A stretch of DNA of 25,027 bases from Folioceros fuciformis (GCA_049999805.1 JBNGIO010006356.1:542246-567272), one strand, 5' to 3'; counted from the first letter of the stretch, positions 1-9,984 are shown. Translations and numbers: made by a program. Notes: a model not told the origin generated them from the letters alone.

Positions 1-114
1 GAGAGGAGACGGTGCAGAGCACCGGATGCACTGCTGGGTGCTGGTGCTGTTGGTGGAAGCCTGTGCTGCGACTGTCTCGTGACTGCGGTGCGCTGCCAAA
101 GGTGCGCGGGGACA

Positions 115-145
115 GGGCCAGGCCCAGGTCCAGGCCCAGGCCCGG
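115..145. repeat. GGCCCA-type hexamer tract
   Basis: Five imperfect copies of a GGCCCAGGTCCA-like hexamer pattern. In one frame it reads as a Gly-Pro run. Simple low-complexity DNA. Confidence 0.7.
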
Positions 146-280
146 CAGACCCGCTGCTTCTCCCTCTACACACACAAAGAGAGAGGCGCCGGGCAGGGCT
201 GGAGCAGGCCCGTTCCGGACTCCGGAGGGCTGCCGCAAGTCTTCCCCATGGAGAGAGAAAAGAAAAATGGAACAGGGACC

Positions 281-300
281 GCAGCGGCAGCAGCAGCAGG
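281..300. repeat. Short CAG tract
   Basis: Imperfect CAG trinucleotide tract with one CGG interruption. A second CAG tract lies at 538-556. Confidence 0.7.
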
Positions 301-537
301 CTGGAGGAGGCGGCACAGGAGGAGTGCTTCCCGGAGGTCATAATAAAAGCGAAGCCATCTGCAGGAAATGCGAGCCAGCTTCCATCACACTGCCGTCTGC
401 CTAGATCGTTGGAGCAAGACTCGGAGACGCAGCCAGATTGGCAGAAAGAGACGGTGCAGTGCGAACGCAACGCATCGTTTTCCAATCCCAGCTGCTGCCG
501 CAGACGGTGCGCAAGAGCAAGGGGGAAGGAAGCTCAA

Positions 538-556
538 GCACAGCAGCAGCAGCAGT
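538..556. repeat. Short CAG tract
   Basis: Five uninterrupted CAG units plus partial flanking units, a simple microsatellite. Confidence 0.75.
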
Positions 557-691
557 CACCTGCTAAAGCCATCCCGGCGTCCGGGGCCGCATGCAGATAC
601 CGACAGTCTACAGCAACAGTGTGAAGGAAAGCAGCGTAGGAGAGAGACTCGGCACGGGCCAAGGCACGACATTGCCAGCCCAGACAGCGTG

Positions 692-750
692 ACCAGCGCC
701 AGCTCCAGCTCCAGCGCCCACGCCACCTCCACCTCCAGCGCCAGCGCCAC
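692..750. repeat. CCAGCG/CCAGCT/CCACCT hexamer array
   Basis: About ten imperfect 6-nt units (CCAGCG, CCAGCT, CCACCT). The array produces Ser/Ala-rich and Arg-Trp-rich frames on opposite strands. These frames are a by-product of the period, so no gene is called. Confidence 0.75.
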
Positions 751-1037
751 CGGACGCTCCTCGCAGGAAACGAATCACGAATCCATTCCATTTTCCTCCC
801 CATTTCTCCTCTCCCATTTAACACCGCACTAACAGCCGCCGCCTAACTTAACGGACCACAAAAGGACCGCGCTATCTGCTGGACATCCACGCATACCAAC
901 CCTGACAACGGGAACAATACCTCGTACCCCGCACTCCATACATTACATACCTACCGGCTTGGGCCATGTCCACATGCCTGCCCATCATTCACGCTCAATG
1001 GCTACAAGGGGATAGGCTACTTGAATTCCATCTAGGG

Positions 1038-1090
1038 CAGAACATAACATAACAGAACAGAACATAACAGAACATAACAGAACACTACAG
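1038..1090. repeat. ACATA/ACAGA pentanucleotide microsatellite
   Basis: About ten consecutive 5-nt units alternate between AACAT and AACAG types. This is the cleanest short tandem repeat of the first kilobases and probably length-polymorphic. Confidence 0.8.
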
Positions 1091-1771
1091 GTAGGTAGAG
1101 AGAGGATGTTGCATCCCGGACCCCATAAAACACGGGGATACAGGAGGCGGGCCCAGCATTCGCAACCTACTGTTTGCATCCCTTCTCATATTATGCTTAT
1201 CAGCCCAACAGCCTGCATACTGTACGTACTTAAAGTGGTATCTACTCCACAGTTTGGGAGCTGGAATCTTGTCTTCGTCCTCGTCCTATCTATCACGGCT
1301 TCCACCTTCCTTCCGCTTTCACTCCGAAAACGAAAAGTGTGTCTGGAGAAACCCGAGTCCACAAATTTCTCACAAGTACAGACATGGCCTACACAGATGA
1401 CACGGAAAAGCTTCCTGCCCATTCCACCTTTCCTCCCATCTGACTTCCTGGAACCACACCACACGTAGGAGCTTTCCTTCCACTAAACCCTGAAGTCTGG
1501 GTCAAGTGGACAGACACGCTGCCGTTCTGCCATGCCCTGCCCGGCCCTGCAAGTCGCACGCATTCGAGACTGACGTCTTCCACCTCCCCCGAGAGAAGTC
1601 TAGGCAGAGACGAGAGTTCGGCATCTCGGTCTTGGGCTTTGTAAGTACAGTACATACTACTTATCGACCATTTCTTTCGAACTGGGTTTATTTGTGTGTT
1701 TGAGTGACGTTGGGAGTGAATAATCCACACACATCCCGCCGCTTTCGGCTCGGATTTCGTGCGGGGAGAGT

Positions 1772-1842
1772 CCTAGCTCTGGCCCTGGCCGTGGGCGTGG
1801 CCCTAGCCCTGGCCCCTCCCTCTCTGGGGCCTGGGGGGCGGG
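1772..1842. repeat. GGCCCT/GGCCGT compound low-complexity tract
   Basis: Tandem GGCCCTGGCC-like and GGGCGTGGCC-like units followed by a G-run (GGGGCCTGGGGGGCGGG). The G-run has limited G-quadruplex potential. No coding call is made. Confidence 0.6.
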
Positions 1843-4366
1843 AGAGGACGTACTGTAGGTGGAACCGGATCTCGGAGCAGATTAGGCTCATGGCCACTGG
1901 ATGCAGAGAGGAGCAATCAGATCTAGGTCGACAAGTGTGTCCACGTGCTATCTCTAGTGTCGTTACTCCTTCGCTCTCGACATTCTTGGAGTTTGTTGCA
2001 ATGTGAGCCGCAAGGGTTTGCCCGCGTCTGCGCAGTCACTTGGACCAGGCTGAGCAGATGTTGAGGAGGCTGCGAGCGTGGGATAATGTGGTTTCAGCTC
2101 TGCATGAATAGGATGTGCAAAAGCTTCGCGAAGAGTGTCATCTGCTGGGAATGTTTGACATGAGCTCGGCGTGTCACCCGTCTCGTCACGGTCTTGAGTG
2201 CTTGTGCCGGGGTTTTGGTTGTGAAGGGCTTGATTGTGTCGATGCTATGTAGAGTCAGGGGCAATTCCAGGCGGTAGTCCCCCTGATCCCTGCCCTGTGT
2301 GTAGGCAGCCTCTCACGCGCAGGTACTGCTTGCCTGGTCCGTCTGAAGCCCAGCCCCATGCCAGTTAGCATTTGTTCAATTCCGAGTACCAGATTGTGCG
2401 AGTCCGTGTTTGTTCCTCTCTCATTGCTTCGCGCTCTGCGTTCTTGTCCCCGACAGATTGTGGCTGTCGTGGTACTGAATCCCATGCCGGAGTTGTGGGG
2501 TCGGTCCTTGTGGCCGTTTCTTTGGCTCGCTGCCTCTCAGTCCGGGTCAGCCCTGGGATGACCTGTTGGCGCGTCCATCTTGAATGACGGGGTAGTTTTG
2601 TACTGTTGGCAGGGATGTGGTCATGCCGTCTTGCAGGATGCTGATGAGATGAACAAGGAAATCATGCCAAATACGCTACAATCCTATTAGCTTCCCAAGG
2701 TGAGTTAGGGCAGCAGCTGGGATTACTTGCATCGTTTTGACGGGAGTGACACTGGGTGCAGGTGGCTGCATAGGATGAGATCTTGTGGGGGGTGGTGCAA
2801 CGGGTGCAATGATGTTTGAGTACTTGCAGGATGGCTGTCACTACCTAGCCAGGGAGAAATTTTGAACCAATGCTGAAGGCGGAAGAATGCCTCTTTCGTC
2901 TCAAGTGCATTTTCTTCAAGTATTGGGAGTGAGACAATCCAAAAGCCACACAGCTAAATCGCCAAGACTGCCAAAAGCTGTACTCTAACTTTGGCCTCGT
3001 GTAAGTCACTGACATCCTATCCTGTATATACAGACATATATATATCAGGACTCAGGATTGTCTTCTTATACAAGGCAAACGTTTCTCTGCCTCCGATACA
3101 TTTTATAATAATTTACAGCAGCAGAAGACTTTCATCATCAAGAAGGAATGTTTGTTTGGAGACTTGGCATGATTGCGTGGGAGCACAATTCCCCTCTTCG
3201 TCAATTTTGGCTCATGGTATGAGTCAAATGATAGACAAATCTTTCCATGAAATGCAAAGTCAATTGTGAGGCACACCTCTCCTCTCCAGCAGCTTCCTCT
3301 ACTCGCCCAGATTCTTGCCGGCTTCTGTTGCTTTCCTGTTTTGAGTGAGGTAGCAGGAACTGGTTTTCGGCCTACTCTTACCGGTTTTCCTCTACACGAA
3401 GCTTGCAAACTGAAACCAAACTGTCGAAAGAGATGTGGGTTTAAGTGTCAGACCGTATTTCAAAACCCGAAGCGAGGTTGGACGCGTTCGTCGACTGCAT
3501 CTACCTTGAAAGACTCATCAAGCCTGCCTCGCATTACATGATTGGTATCTCTCCTCGGCACACAAATTGGTTTCATTGGCGGGAACCTGGGTTGATGCCA
3601 GATTCTTCGTTCCTCATTACGGACTTAATTCCAGATTCCCAACCCTCACCACAACACGCGCTGAAGGCAGCGTAGCACTTTAGCCTCACTGTCTGGCACA
3701 TCAGCCCACCGAACCCCACCCTACGCCTCGGAGGCCAGGCCTTGGAGCTGACAAAACTAGCGCCAAGGCAGACGTGTCAAACGGGTTTTTGTCCCTGGGA
3801 ACGGAATCTCTTGCGCGACAGAACCACGATATTATACATCAATATTCCCGTCCTGTCTACAGGAGCTCCACCAACCTGCACATTCCGGGTGCCTGTTGAG
3901 GTGAAGTTCACCGTCTGCCTTATCTACAAATGGTGGGAAGACACGTCTCTTGCTGAGAATTCCTGTTCTACCCGGCAATGCAGGGGCTCGCTTCTCAACA
4001 AAGACCTACCGAACTGTAAAATCTTGTAGAGCAAACGTGATTATTAGGCATGTTGAGATTAGTGATTCCGAAGTCACTCTTCCACTGATTTCCGCTGATT
4101 CCATCATTAATGCTGTCGGTGTAGGTAGGTACTCAAACTGCAAGAGGTTTGGGAAGTGTCAGCGATCATAGCCAAAAGGTACATACAAGTCCCCAGTTTC
4201 CCAAACGTGGGAAGGATGTGCCTAATTTTTCTGAGGACTGATGTCCTGAGAAAATACACGTACTGTATGTGCATATGTGATACACTGATGGAGAACCGTC
4301 ACAGTCTGGCAAGACACGTTTAGTTGCGGGAACTAGTAGGCTTGGCAACTGTGTTTAGCATGGCGT

Positions 4367-4372
4367 TGCATG
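4367..4372. promoter_or_regulatory. RY-type element upstream of globulin gene
   Basis: TGCATG, the complement of the CATGCA core of RY elements, sits about 160 bp before the globulin ATG. RY elements in angiosperm legumin promoters bind B3 factors of the ABI3/FUS3 group. ACACGT cores, weakly similar to ABA-response elements, occur at about 4255 and 4314. A six-base match is common by chance; the location is what makes it suggestive. I saw no convincing TATA box. Confidence 0.3.
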
Positions 4373-4528
4373 CCCATCCGCAGGCACTTGTTCCAGTCGG
4401 GACGCGCAGATCAGCAGGATAAACATCGAAGGCTGCTCCTGCTTCGTCTGTCACAGGGCTGTCTTCTTCCTGGGCGTCCACAGCTCTGCTCGTAAGACAA
4501 TCCTTTGCAAGTGATTGCAACTGCAAGC

Positions 4529-6368
4529 ATGGCGCCGCCCTCCGATAGGCCGGAAGCTTTGGTTCTCGGCCTCGTGCTGGCTACGCTGGTGGCCGCGGCG
4601 ACGGCAGACCAGGCTCAGTGCGCGAGGCTGCAAACCGATACAGTGGTCGAGTCTGACGGGGGCCGATTTGACATGTGGAGATCGGATCGGTGCGAGGCTC
4701 TGGAGAACGCGGGCATGGAAGGCGCGCGCATCCAGTTGAGGGAGCGCGGGTTGCTGCTGCCCAGGTACACGGACTCCGCGCTGCTCATTTATTGCACTCG
4801 AGGTACGTCTGTGCATCTCGTTGTCCCAGTCCAGTGAAAACGTGTGCCTTCAGCGTGCATGTTCTGAACAACCGTCCTCGGCGTGTTCGGATTGCTCGTT
4901 GTGTGGCATGGTTCTTGCGTACAGGGCAGGCAATGATGGGGATGAGCCTGCCCATGGGCGCCCGCCGGGACTACCGCATGATGAGGGAGGGCGAGGTTGT
5001 GGCAGTCCCCCGCGGCATGGTGTTCTGGTTCTACAACTTGGGAGAAAGTCAGGGCTGCGAGTGTGCGCATGGGCGGGACGAGGAGCACGAACGGAGGCAC
5101 GGGCATGAACGCTCTCGTAGGGAGGAGGAACACGGTGGAGAGTGCCACTTGGTGGCCATGGCTGACACCTCCATGGCAGCAGTCCAGCCTGGGCGATGCG
5201 GCGTAAGACAGCTTACTGGCAAACGGAGATAGATACCCGGATACATGTTTTGATTATCGCTGCAAGGCGGGCGGCGAGTGTTGATGACAGATACCGGAGT
5301 GCTGTGTGCGCAGGGCTTCATGTTGATGGGAGGCAGAAGCGAGCAGTGCGGCGGCGTGATGCAAGGATTCAGCAAGGAGATGCTGGCGGCGGCTTGGAAC
5401 GTGGACGAGCAGATGGTGGACCGGCTGGTTAACAGTCAGGAGGAAAGCGGTATCATCCGAGTGGACAAGGATCATCCCTTCCACGACCTCATGTGCTACC
5501 AGTGTGGACGTGAAGGGAGCGAGTCCGAGTCCATGGCTTCCATGTCCATGGTGCACTTCATGTACGACATGGAGCACGCCAACTGCGACCACTACAGCAG
5601 CCAGGGAGGGTGCATTACTAGGCTCAACCGCTTCCGCCTGCCTGTGCTCCAGACCATGCGACCGCAGACTGGAATGGGTGCTATCCGAATTCGCCTGGAA
5701 CCGGTAAGTCCCGATCGCCTGCTCCATCCGTATAGATCTGTCTCTGACTTGTTGATCTCCTTCGACGAGAATTCTCATCCTTCGATATCCCTCAGGAGGC
5801 GATGGTGGCCCCTGGATACATGTCCAACGGTCACAACATGCTGTACTGCAGCAAGGGGTCCGTGCATGTGCAAGTGGTCAGCCCCAACGGTGAGCGCTGC
5901 TTCGACGAGGAAATGGAGGAGGGTCAAATGTTGATGGTGCCCATGGGCCACCCGGTAATGAAGCGAGCTGGCCGCGAAGGTTGCGAGCTAATCGCCTTCA
6001 CCACCACCGACATGTATGTCATCAAACACACCTGTTCGCCCCTGCTGTTGTTGACAATCATCTGATTTGCGGGTTGCTAGCTGTGACTCTTACTGCTGAA
6101 GCTGGCTTGCTCCGATGAATGCAGGCCCATTTCCATGCATATGGCCGGGGAAGACAGCGTGTTCAGGAACATGCCCCAGGAATTGCTGATGGCCGCATTC
6201 AACGTGGACCAGAAGACGGTGACGGAGATGATGAAGCGCCGCACCAGGCATGCTGCCATCCTGCCGTCGAGCCGCCGTGAGGGAAGAAAGGATGATGGGA
6301 GTCACTACCCTGCCGGCCACGCGGTTAACATCGACCTCGAGATGTTTTATCAGAACTTGAAGGTATGA
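4529..6368 (+). CDS. 11S globulin/legumin-like bicupin storage protein (5 exons)
   Basis: Exons are 4529-4802, 4925-5202, 5314-5703, 5796-6013 and 6125-6368, giving 467 aa; all four introns (92-122 nt) are GT..AG and frames join cleanly. A hydrophobic signal peptide covers residues 1-28. The N-terminal cupin follows (motif GLLLPRYTD, then MGARRDYRMMREGEVVAVPR). A His/Glu/Arg-rich loop comes next, then the second cupin (MVAPGYMSNGHNMLYC; DEEMEEGQMLMVPMGHPV). Each cupin ends in a matching helix, FSKEMLAAAWNVDE and MPQELLMAAFNVDQ, the internal symmetry of 11S globulins. About 41 Met and 15 Cys residues make it unusually sulfur-rich. The Asn-Gly processing site expected before the second-chain Cys is not visible around residues 238-248 (Cys245, Cys248). 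The likely role is vacuolar nitrogen and sulfur storage in seeds or spores. The last codons AAG GTA TGA could also be a splice donor, so the 3' end is slightly uncertain. Confidence 0.88.
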
Positions 6369-7235
6369 AAAACCAGGGAACGATTTTGAGCTTCCGTAGC
6401 AGAGGAACGCAGTAATTTAGATACAATCGTATCGGCGGTGTTGAGGACTGTAATACATATTTCGAGCTGGATTCAGCGTCTTGCTGACTAGCGCAGTTTC
6501 GCACAAGTAAACATCTTTCAGTTTGTGTTCTGCTCTTCACTGGTCTAGGTCTCTAAGAGGCCATCGGATTCGGGTCTTTGTTCCGCTCAAACAAATGACT
6601 AGAGCAGCCACGTAGACATGAAGCAGCTGGGCATGGAGGCCCTTGAAGCAGACATTAGTCCTCGGTCGGCACCTCTTTCCTTGAATTGAGTCCCACTCCG
6701 AGTCGGTCAGCACCTTTTTTTCCCTTACGATGTTGGGGTGAGAGTCCCACAAGCTTACCTGCTACAGGCAGTGTGTTGGGATCTGTGCTGCATTCTTGCA
6801 GAAGCAAAAGCACAGGTTCTCCTGCTGAATGTTTTCTCTATTTTGTTGTTCGGATCTGTGAAGCTGAACAGGTGTGCATTTTTGCGAATGCAAAACCACA
6901 GGTTCTGCTGGGATTGCCTCCTCGAATTGGTAATCAGGGGAGTTCTGCTTCGAAAAAGACGAGAGCTTGGCAAACGCTGAGGTGGTACCGGGTTCTCGAG
7001 TCAGGACAGGTTCTCATCTTCGGGGACGCTGCTGAAGCATACACCGCACTTGAAGACCATGAAACCTGTTCGCGCTCCTATTCCCAGACTGTTTAATTGA
7101 ACATCAATCACTCAAAGAAAACCCACTACACTTCACATCACCATGATCCGGCGAGCATGTTATACGTCCGCACATCTAGGGCAATGCTTTGCCAAAGAAT
7201 GATAATGATTAGGGTTTAAGAAACCATTCGAATAG
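6369..7235. other. Intergenic region between globulin and phosphatase genes
   Basis: It should contain the 3' UTRs of two convergent genes. No frame resembles a known protein. A short diverged duplication lies at 6779-6910, and a smaller one (CGGTC[A/G]GCACCT followed by a T-rich stretch) occurs near 6664 and 6704. Confidence 0.6.
6779..6910. repeat. Diverged direct duplication, about 50-60 nt unit
   Basis: 6779-6827 and 6852-6910 share GGATCTGTG at the start, CATT[C/T]TTGC in the middle, then AAA[A/G]CACAGGTTCT or AAACCACAGGTTCT and CTG at the end, with small indels. This looks like an old local duplication with no coding sense. Confidence 0.55.
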
Positions 7236-7910
7236 CTAATCGTGGTGACGAGCTCCCACGCTGTTCTTGTACTCGAACTCCAAAACATTTGGTATGTGAG
7301 AACTATCCTTGATTAGAAAGTAGCTACAGATCCGCAATTTCTCCAGAAGAGGGAAGTACTTAGCTAATTTTCTGTTGACTAGCAAATACCATGCAAACCC
7401 AAAAACAATGCCCATAGCCCCTCCTGCAATCACCTGTTCGAGGCTGTGATATCCCAAATATATCCTAGAATACATGGTGAGAAATGTGAAAGGCCAGGAT
7501 ACGAGTGCAGTGAACCACTTGCTCAGCCTATCTGAGAATGACCACCTTCTCAGGGCCAGGAGGGTGAGATAAGTAGAGAAAAAACACATGAACTGAGAAT
7601 GTGAGGAAGGCCATCCATGGGAATCGCACATTTCCAGTAGGGCACATGTCGTTGGCCTGTCCTGTTTGACCCAGTCCTTGATTATGAGATTTAAACCCTC
7701 TGATAGTACGATGCCCAAACCAAAGAAGAAGGCCTGGAGCTCTCTTCTGAAAATGAAATGGGTGACAAACCCACCGACCCCTATGAAGATGGGAGTCAAA
7801 GACCCCCATGCGAGCACATATCCAAGGGCGTCATCTTCCTGGTACCTCACATGAACAAGTGACACAGCCCGGTTGCAGCTCCATGATTTTGCAATAGAGA
7901 CCATGTTCAC
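7236..7910 (-). CDS. LPPG: LPP-gamma / dolichyl-diphosphatase-type lipid phosphate phosphatase
   Basis: A single uninterrupted frame of 224 aa, close to the size of plant LPP-gamma. It carries the three PAP2 phosphatase motifs: KxxxxxxRP at residues 78-86 (KDWVKQDRP), PSSH at 101-104, and SRxxxxxH at 148-155 (SRIYLGYH), giving Lys78, Arg85, His104, Arg149 and His155 as the catalytic set. At least four hydrophobic segments surround the motifs (about 30-55, 60-78, 107-120, 135-150), as expected for a multi-pass membrane enzyme. The family dephosphorylates lipid phosphates such as phosphatidate or dolichyl/prenyl diphosphate, in chloroplast envelope or ER. The start could be Met1 or Met3. No introns are present, unlike the other intact enzyme genes on this strand; a retrocopy is possible, but I see no poly-A tract past the stop. 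All catalytic residues are intact, so it is probably functional. Confidence 0.9.
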   Translation of the reverse strand: MNMVSIAKSWSCNRAVSLVHVRYQEDDALGYVLAWGSLTPIFIGVGGFVTHFIFRRELQAFFFGLGIVLSEGLNLIIKDWVKQDRPTTCALLEMCDSHGWPSSHSQFMCFFSTYLTLLALRRWSFSDRLSKWFTALVSWPFTFLTMYSRIYLGYHSLEQVIAGGAMGIVFGFAWYLLVNRKLAKYFPLLEKLRICSYFLIKDSSHIPNVLEFEYKNSVGARHHD

Positions 7911-8737
7911 AATACAAAGTGAACAACCCCCTGAATCAACCCGCCAAAGTGCTAGCAGCGGCCCAGATAAGAAATACCCACCCAGAAAGGAGAACCAATG
8001 CTTAATCAGATCCCAATCTCAAGACCTGGTCTTGTCTGAGAGGCATGAGCACCACAAGCAAGGAGAATCCTCTGGGAAAACTGCACAGCTGAAAACAGCT
8101 GAACGTAGAGGCGCCTCTGCACAAGCCAAAGAATCCCTACCCAAATATTCAGAGGATTTCACTTGGAAAGAAGTTGGTGTCCAGATTCTCTCGCCTTTCC
8201 GTGGCTGACAAAACAACTCTACTATGTCTTGGCAAGAGCTCCGACCGTCTTGGAGATGCAGCAATATCCGTTTGGAAAATAAGTTCGCCTGATGACATAG
8301 TTGCAAGCACCGCAGCGATCATGCTTCCGAACAGGACGAGTCATCCAGTCAACCTTGCCAACATCACCTCAGGAGACGCGCCGTTTGGCATATGCTAGAC
8401 ACTACGAAGTACCTTAGGGTTCTTGTACTGCCAAGATATTTCAATTTGCAGAAGTAACGAGTCAATGTTCGGTCAACAGCTTGGGCAGAAGTCACAATGC
8501 CAAGTTGCCATGCACCATACAGACGCACCAGGGGCACTGATGCTCAGGTGGGCCAGCAGGAGGAGATGGGAAGGAACGTAATCCGGATCGGGTCAAATAT
8601 TGTGTTCTCTGCTGGAGAGGCCTAGTTTCTTGAAGTCAAACCGTAGCAATGTAGTTACAATTGACTAGCCTTCCGTGCTTGTTTATAGCCACCGGCATTG
8701 TCCAACGACTCCATCTTAAGAATCACAACCAAACAGC
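7911..8737. other. Upstream region of the phosphatase gene
   Basis: It should hold the 5' UTR and promoter of the minus-strand phosphatase. Two short minus-strand frames lie near 8160-8390: one beginning MPNGASPEVM, and a 57-codon frame beginning MIAAVLATMSSG. They could be upstream ORFs or a leader exon but match nothing I know. Nothing else is supported. Confidence 0.4.
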
Positions 8738-8947
8738 TTAGGAAGCTTGCTTGAGAAGAGACTGTTGTAGGGTTTCGCAAACGACTTTGGTGGAACCGTA
8801 CACGCCCAGGCTGTAGAGGGTGGCAAGGAGGGCAAGGGACCAGGCCACGGAGAGGAAGCTCGCAGCTAAGACCTTCAATCTCAGGGCCAGCAAAAGTAGG
8901 AAAAGGCATTTTAGGCCAAAATCAACAGCGGTAACCGCAGGGCGCCG
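8738..8947 (-). other. Possible orphan terminal exon of a membrane protein
   Basis: A 69-codon minus-strand frame without Met ends at a TAA (8738-8740) and is bounded upstream by a TAG at 8948-8950. Its translation is strikingly protein-like: a Leu-rich segment (CLFLLLLALRLKVLAASF) and a second hydrophobic stretch (SVAWSLALLATLYSLGVYG) are followed by a short polar tail ending LLKQAS. Lacking a start codon, it would have to be the last exon of a spliced gene, yet the DNA upstream is an AT-rich repeat island with no recognisable partner exon. I do not recognise the family. A real exon separated by a repeat insertion, or a gene remnant, are both possible. Confidence 0.3.
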
Positions 8948-9020
8948 CTAGTCTCCATCTAGATTATTTCACTCACTATTGTATACATGCACTTCATATC
9001 TGGGCATCGGTTTGCAACTC

Positions 9021-9371
9021 ACAACTCCATATTTAAGATGGCACTTCTTCTGCTGGGGGCACAGTAGTATTACCATGCACATTATTAGGGCCAAGTATTA
9101 TTACCCATAATTGATTGGGATATCATGGTTGAAGGATGTGAGTTTCTTTCTATACAGAGCATCTATATACTTTGTGCAGAGATTTTCACCTCGTAACTCC
9201 ATATTTAAATGGTACTGGTTTTGTTGAGGGCGTAGTATTGTCACCCATATAGTTAAGTGGCACTAGTTTTGGTTCGTGTGGGGCGTGGTATTGTCGCCTA
9301 TCATAGCTCGGGATATCATGGCTAGAGAATGTGAGTTTGTTCCGTGTAGGGAGCATCTATATACTTTGTGC
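9021..9371. repeat. Diverged tandem duplication, about 170-180 nt unit
   Basis: Copy A (about 9021-9179) and copy B (about 9193-9371) both run from AACTCCATATTTAA through a GTATT[A/G]TxxCC block to GGGATATCATGG and end in GAGCATCTATATACTTTGTGCA. Copy B holds an extra partial subrepeat (GTTAAGTGGCACTAGTTTTG at 9252) of its own first half (9201-9240). The similarity is clear but decayed, so the duplication is old. Confidence 0.75.
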
Positions 9372-9984
9372 AACAAGGTTTTACTAATCTTTTTTTGACT
9401 AAGGGAATAATTTTTTCTACTATTGCTAATGTGTTCTTACGGATACTACTATGGAATAGATTTGTGAGCACGTTTGTCATCAAGCCTCGTATAGAGGTTG
9501 TACAAGTGTTAAAGTCCATAAATATTTTTTCTACAAGACAGTATATTTTCATCCCCTTGGCTCTTGAGACCTAAGGAGTATAGGTAAAGACTTACTCTTG
9601 AGATTCATGGGACATGGGCCAGGACTTTTCAAGGTTGATCAAAGAGTGCACAAATATATATCATAGTTGTAGGAATAAATTTCTCATATTTCCTTTGTGG
9701 TGGCCTTCTTTCAACAACACGTATTCATTGCTTCACAAAGAACATTGGCTAATGCGGCTTTTAGAATAGCAATGAGCGCAACTTCTTGGTCACCGGTGGT
9801 CGGTAGGCTTGTTGTTTTTCAACATCAATAAGATTTTGGATGTCCACATCGCGATGTTTTGGGTGTTATTCCACATCACATTTTGCTAACATTAGACAGT
9901 TTTTGAGAATGATATTTCAAGGGGCTAGTCCCCTTTTTGGTCTTTGGCCTTATTCGGAGTAGTCCTCTTATGAAGGTCTTGTTC
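9372..9984. other. AT-rich stretch without a gene
   Basis: It is clearly richer in A and T than the flanking gene regions. Frames at 9322-9552 (-) and 9368-9574 (+) carry no recognisable motif. It probably belongs to the same repeat island as the duplication before it and the minisatellite after it. Confidence 0.5.

Larger units (their letters stand above)
1..4528. other. Gene-poor 5' region, no recognisable gene
   Basis: I recognise no conserved protein in any frame of this stretch. Frames at 79-624, 368-832 and 534-824 stay open because the DNA is GC-rich and made of short tandem units (Gly-Pro, Ser-Ser-Ala and Arg-Trp runs), not because they look like proteins. From about 850 to 4500 the frames are short and not protein-like, apart from a weak helix-like fragment at 2034-2249 (see findings). 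The part nearest 4528 should hold the promoter and 5' leader of the globulin gene. Confidence 0.6.

Noticed and set aside
534-832. Arg-Trp-rich minus and Ser-Ala-rich plus frames
   Set aside because: They are produced by a 6-nt tandem repeat read in different frames, with no conserved flanks.
5203-5313. Read-through of globulin exon 2 to the stop near 5230
   Set aside because: A good donor at 5203 and an acceptor at 5313 restore the bicupin frame, so the stop is intronic.
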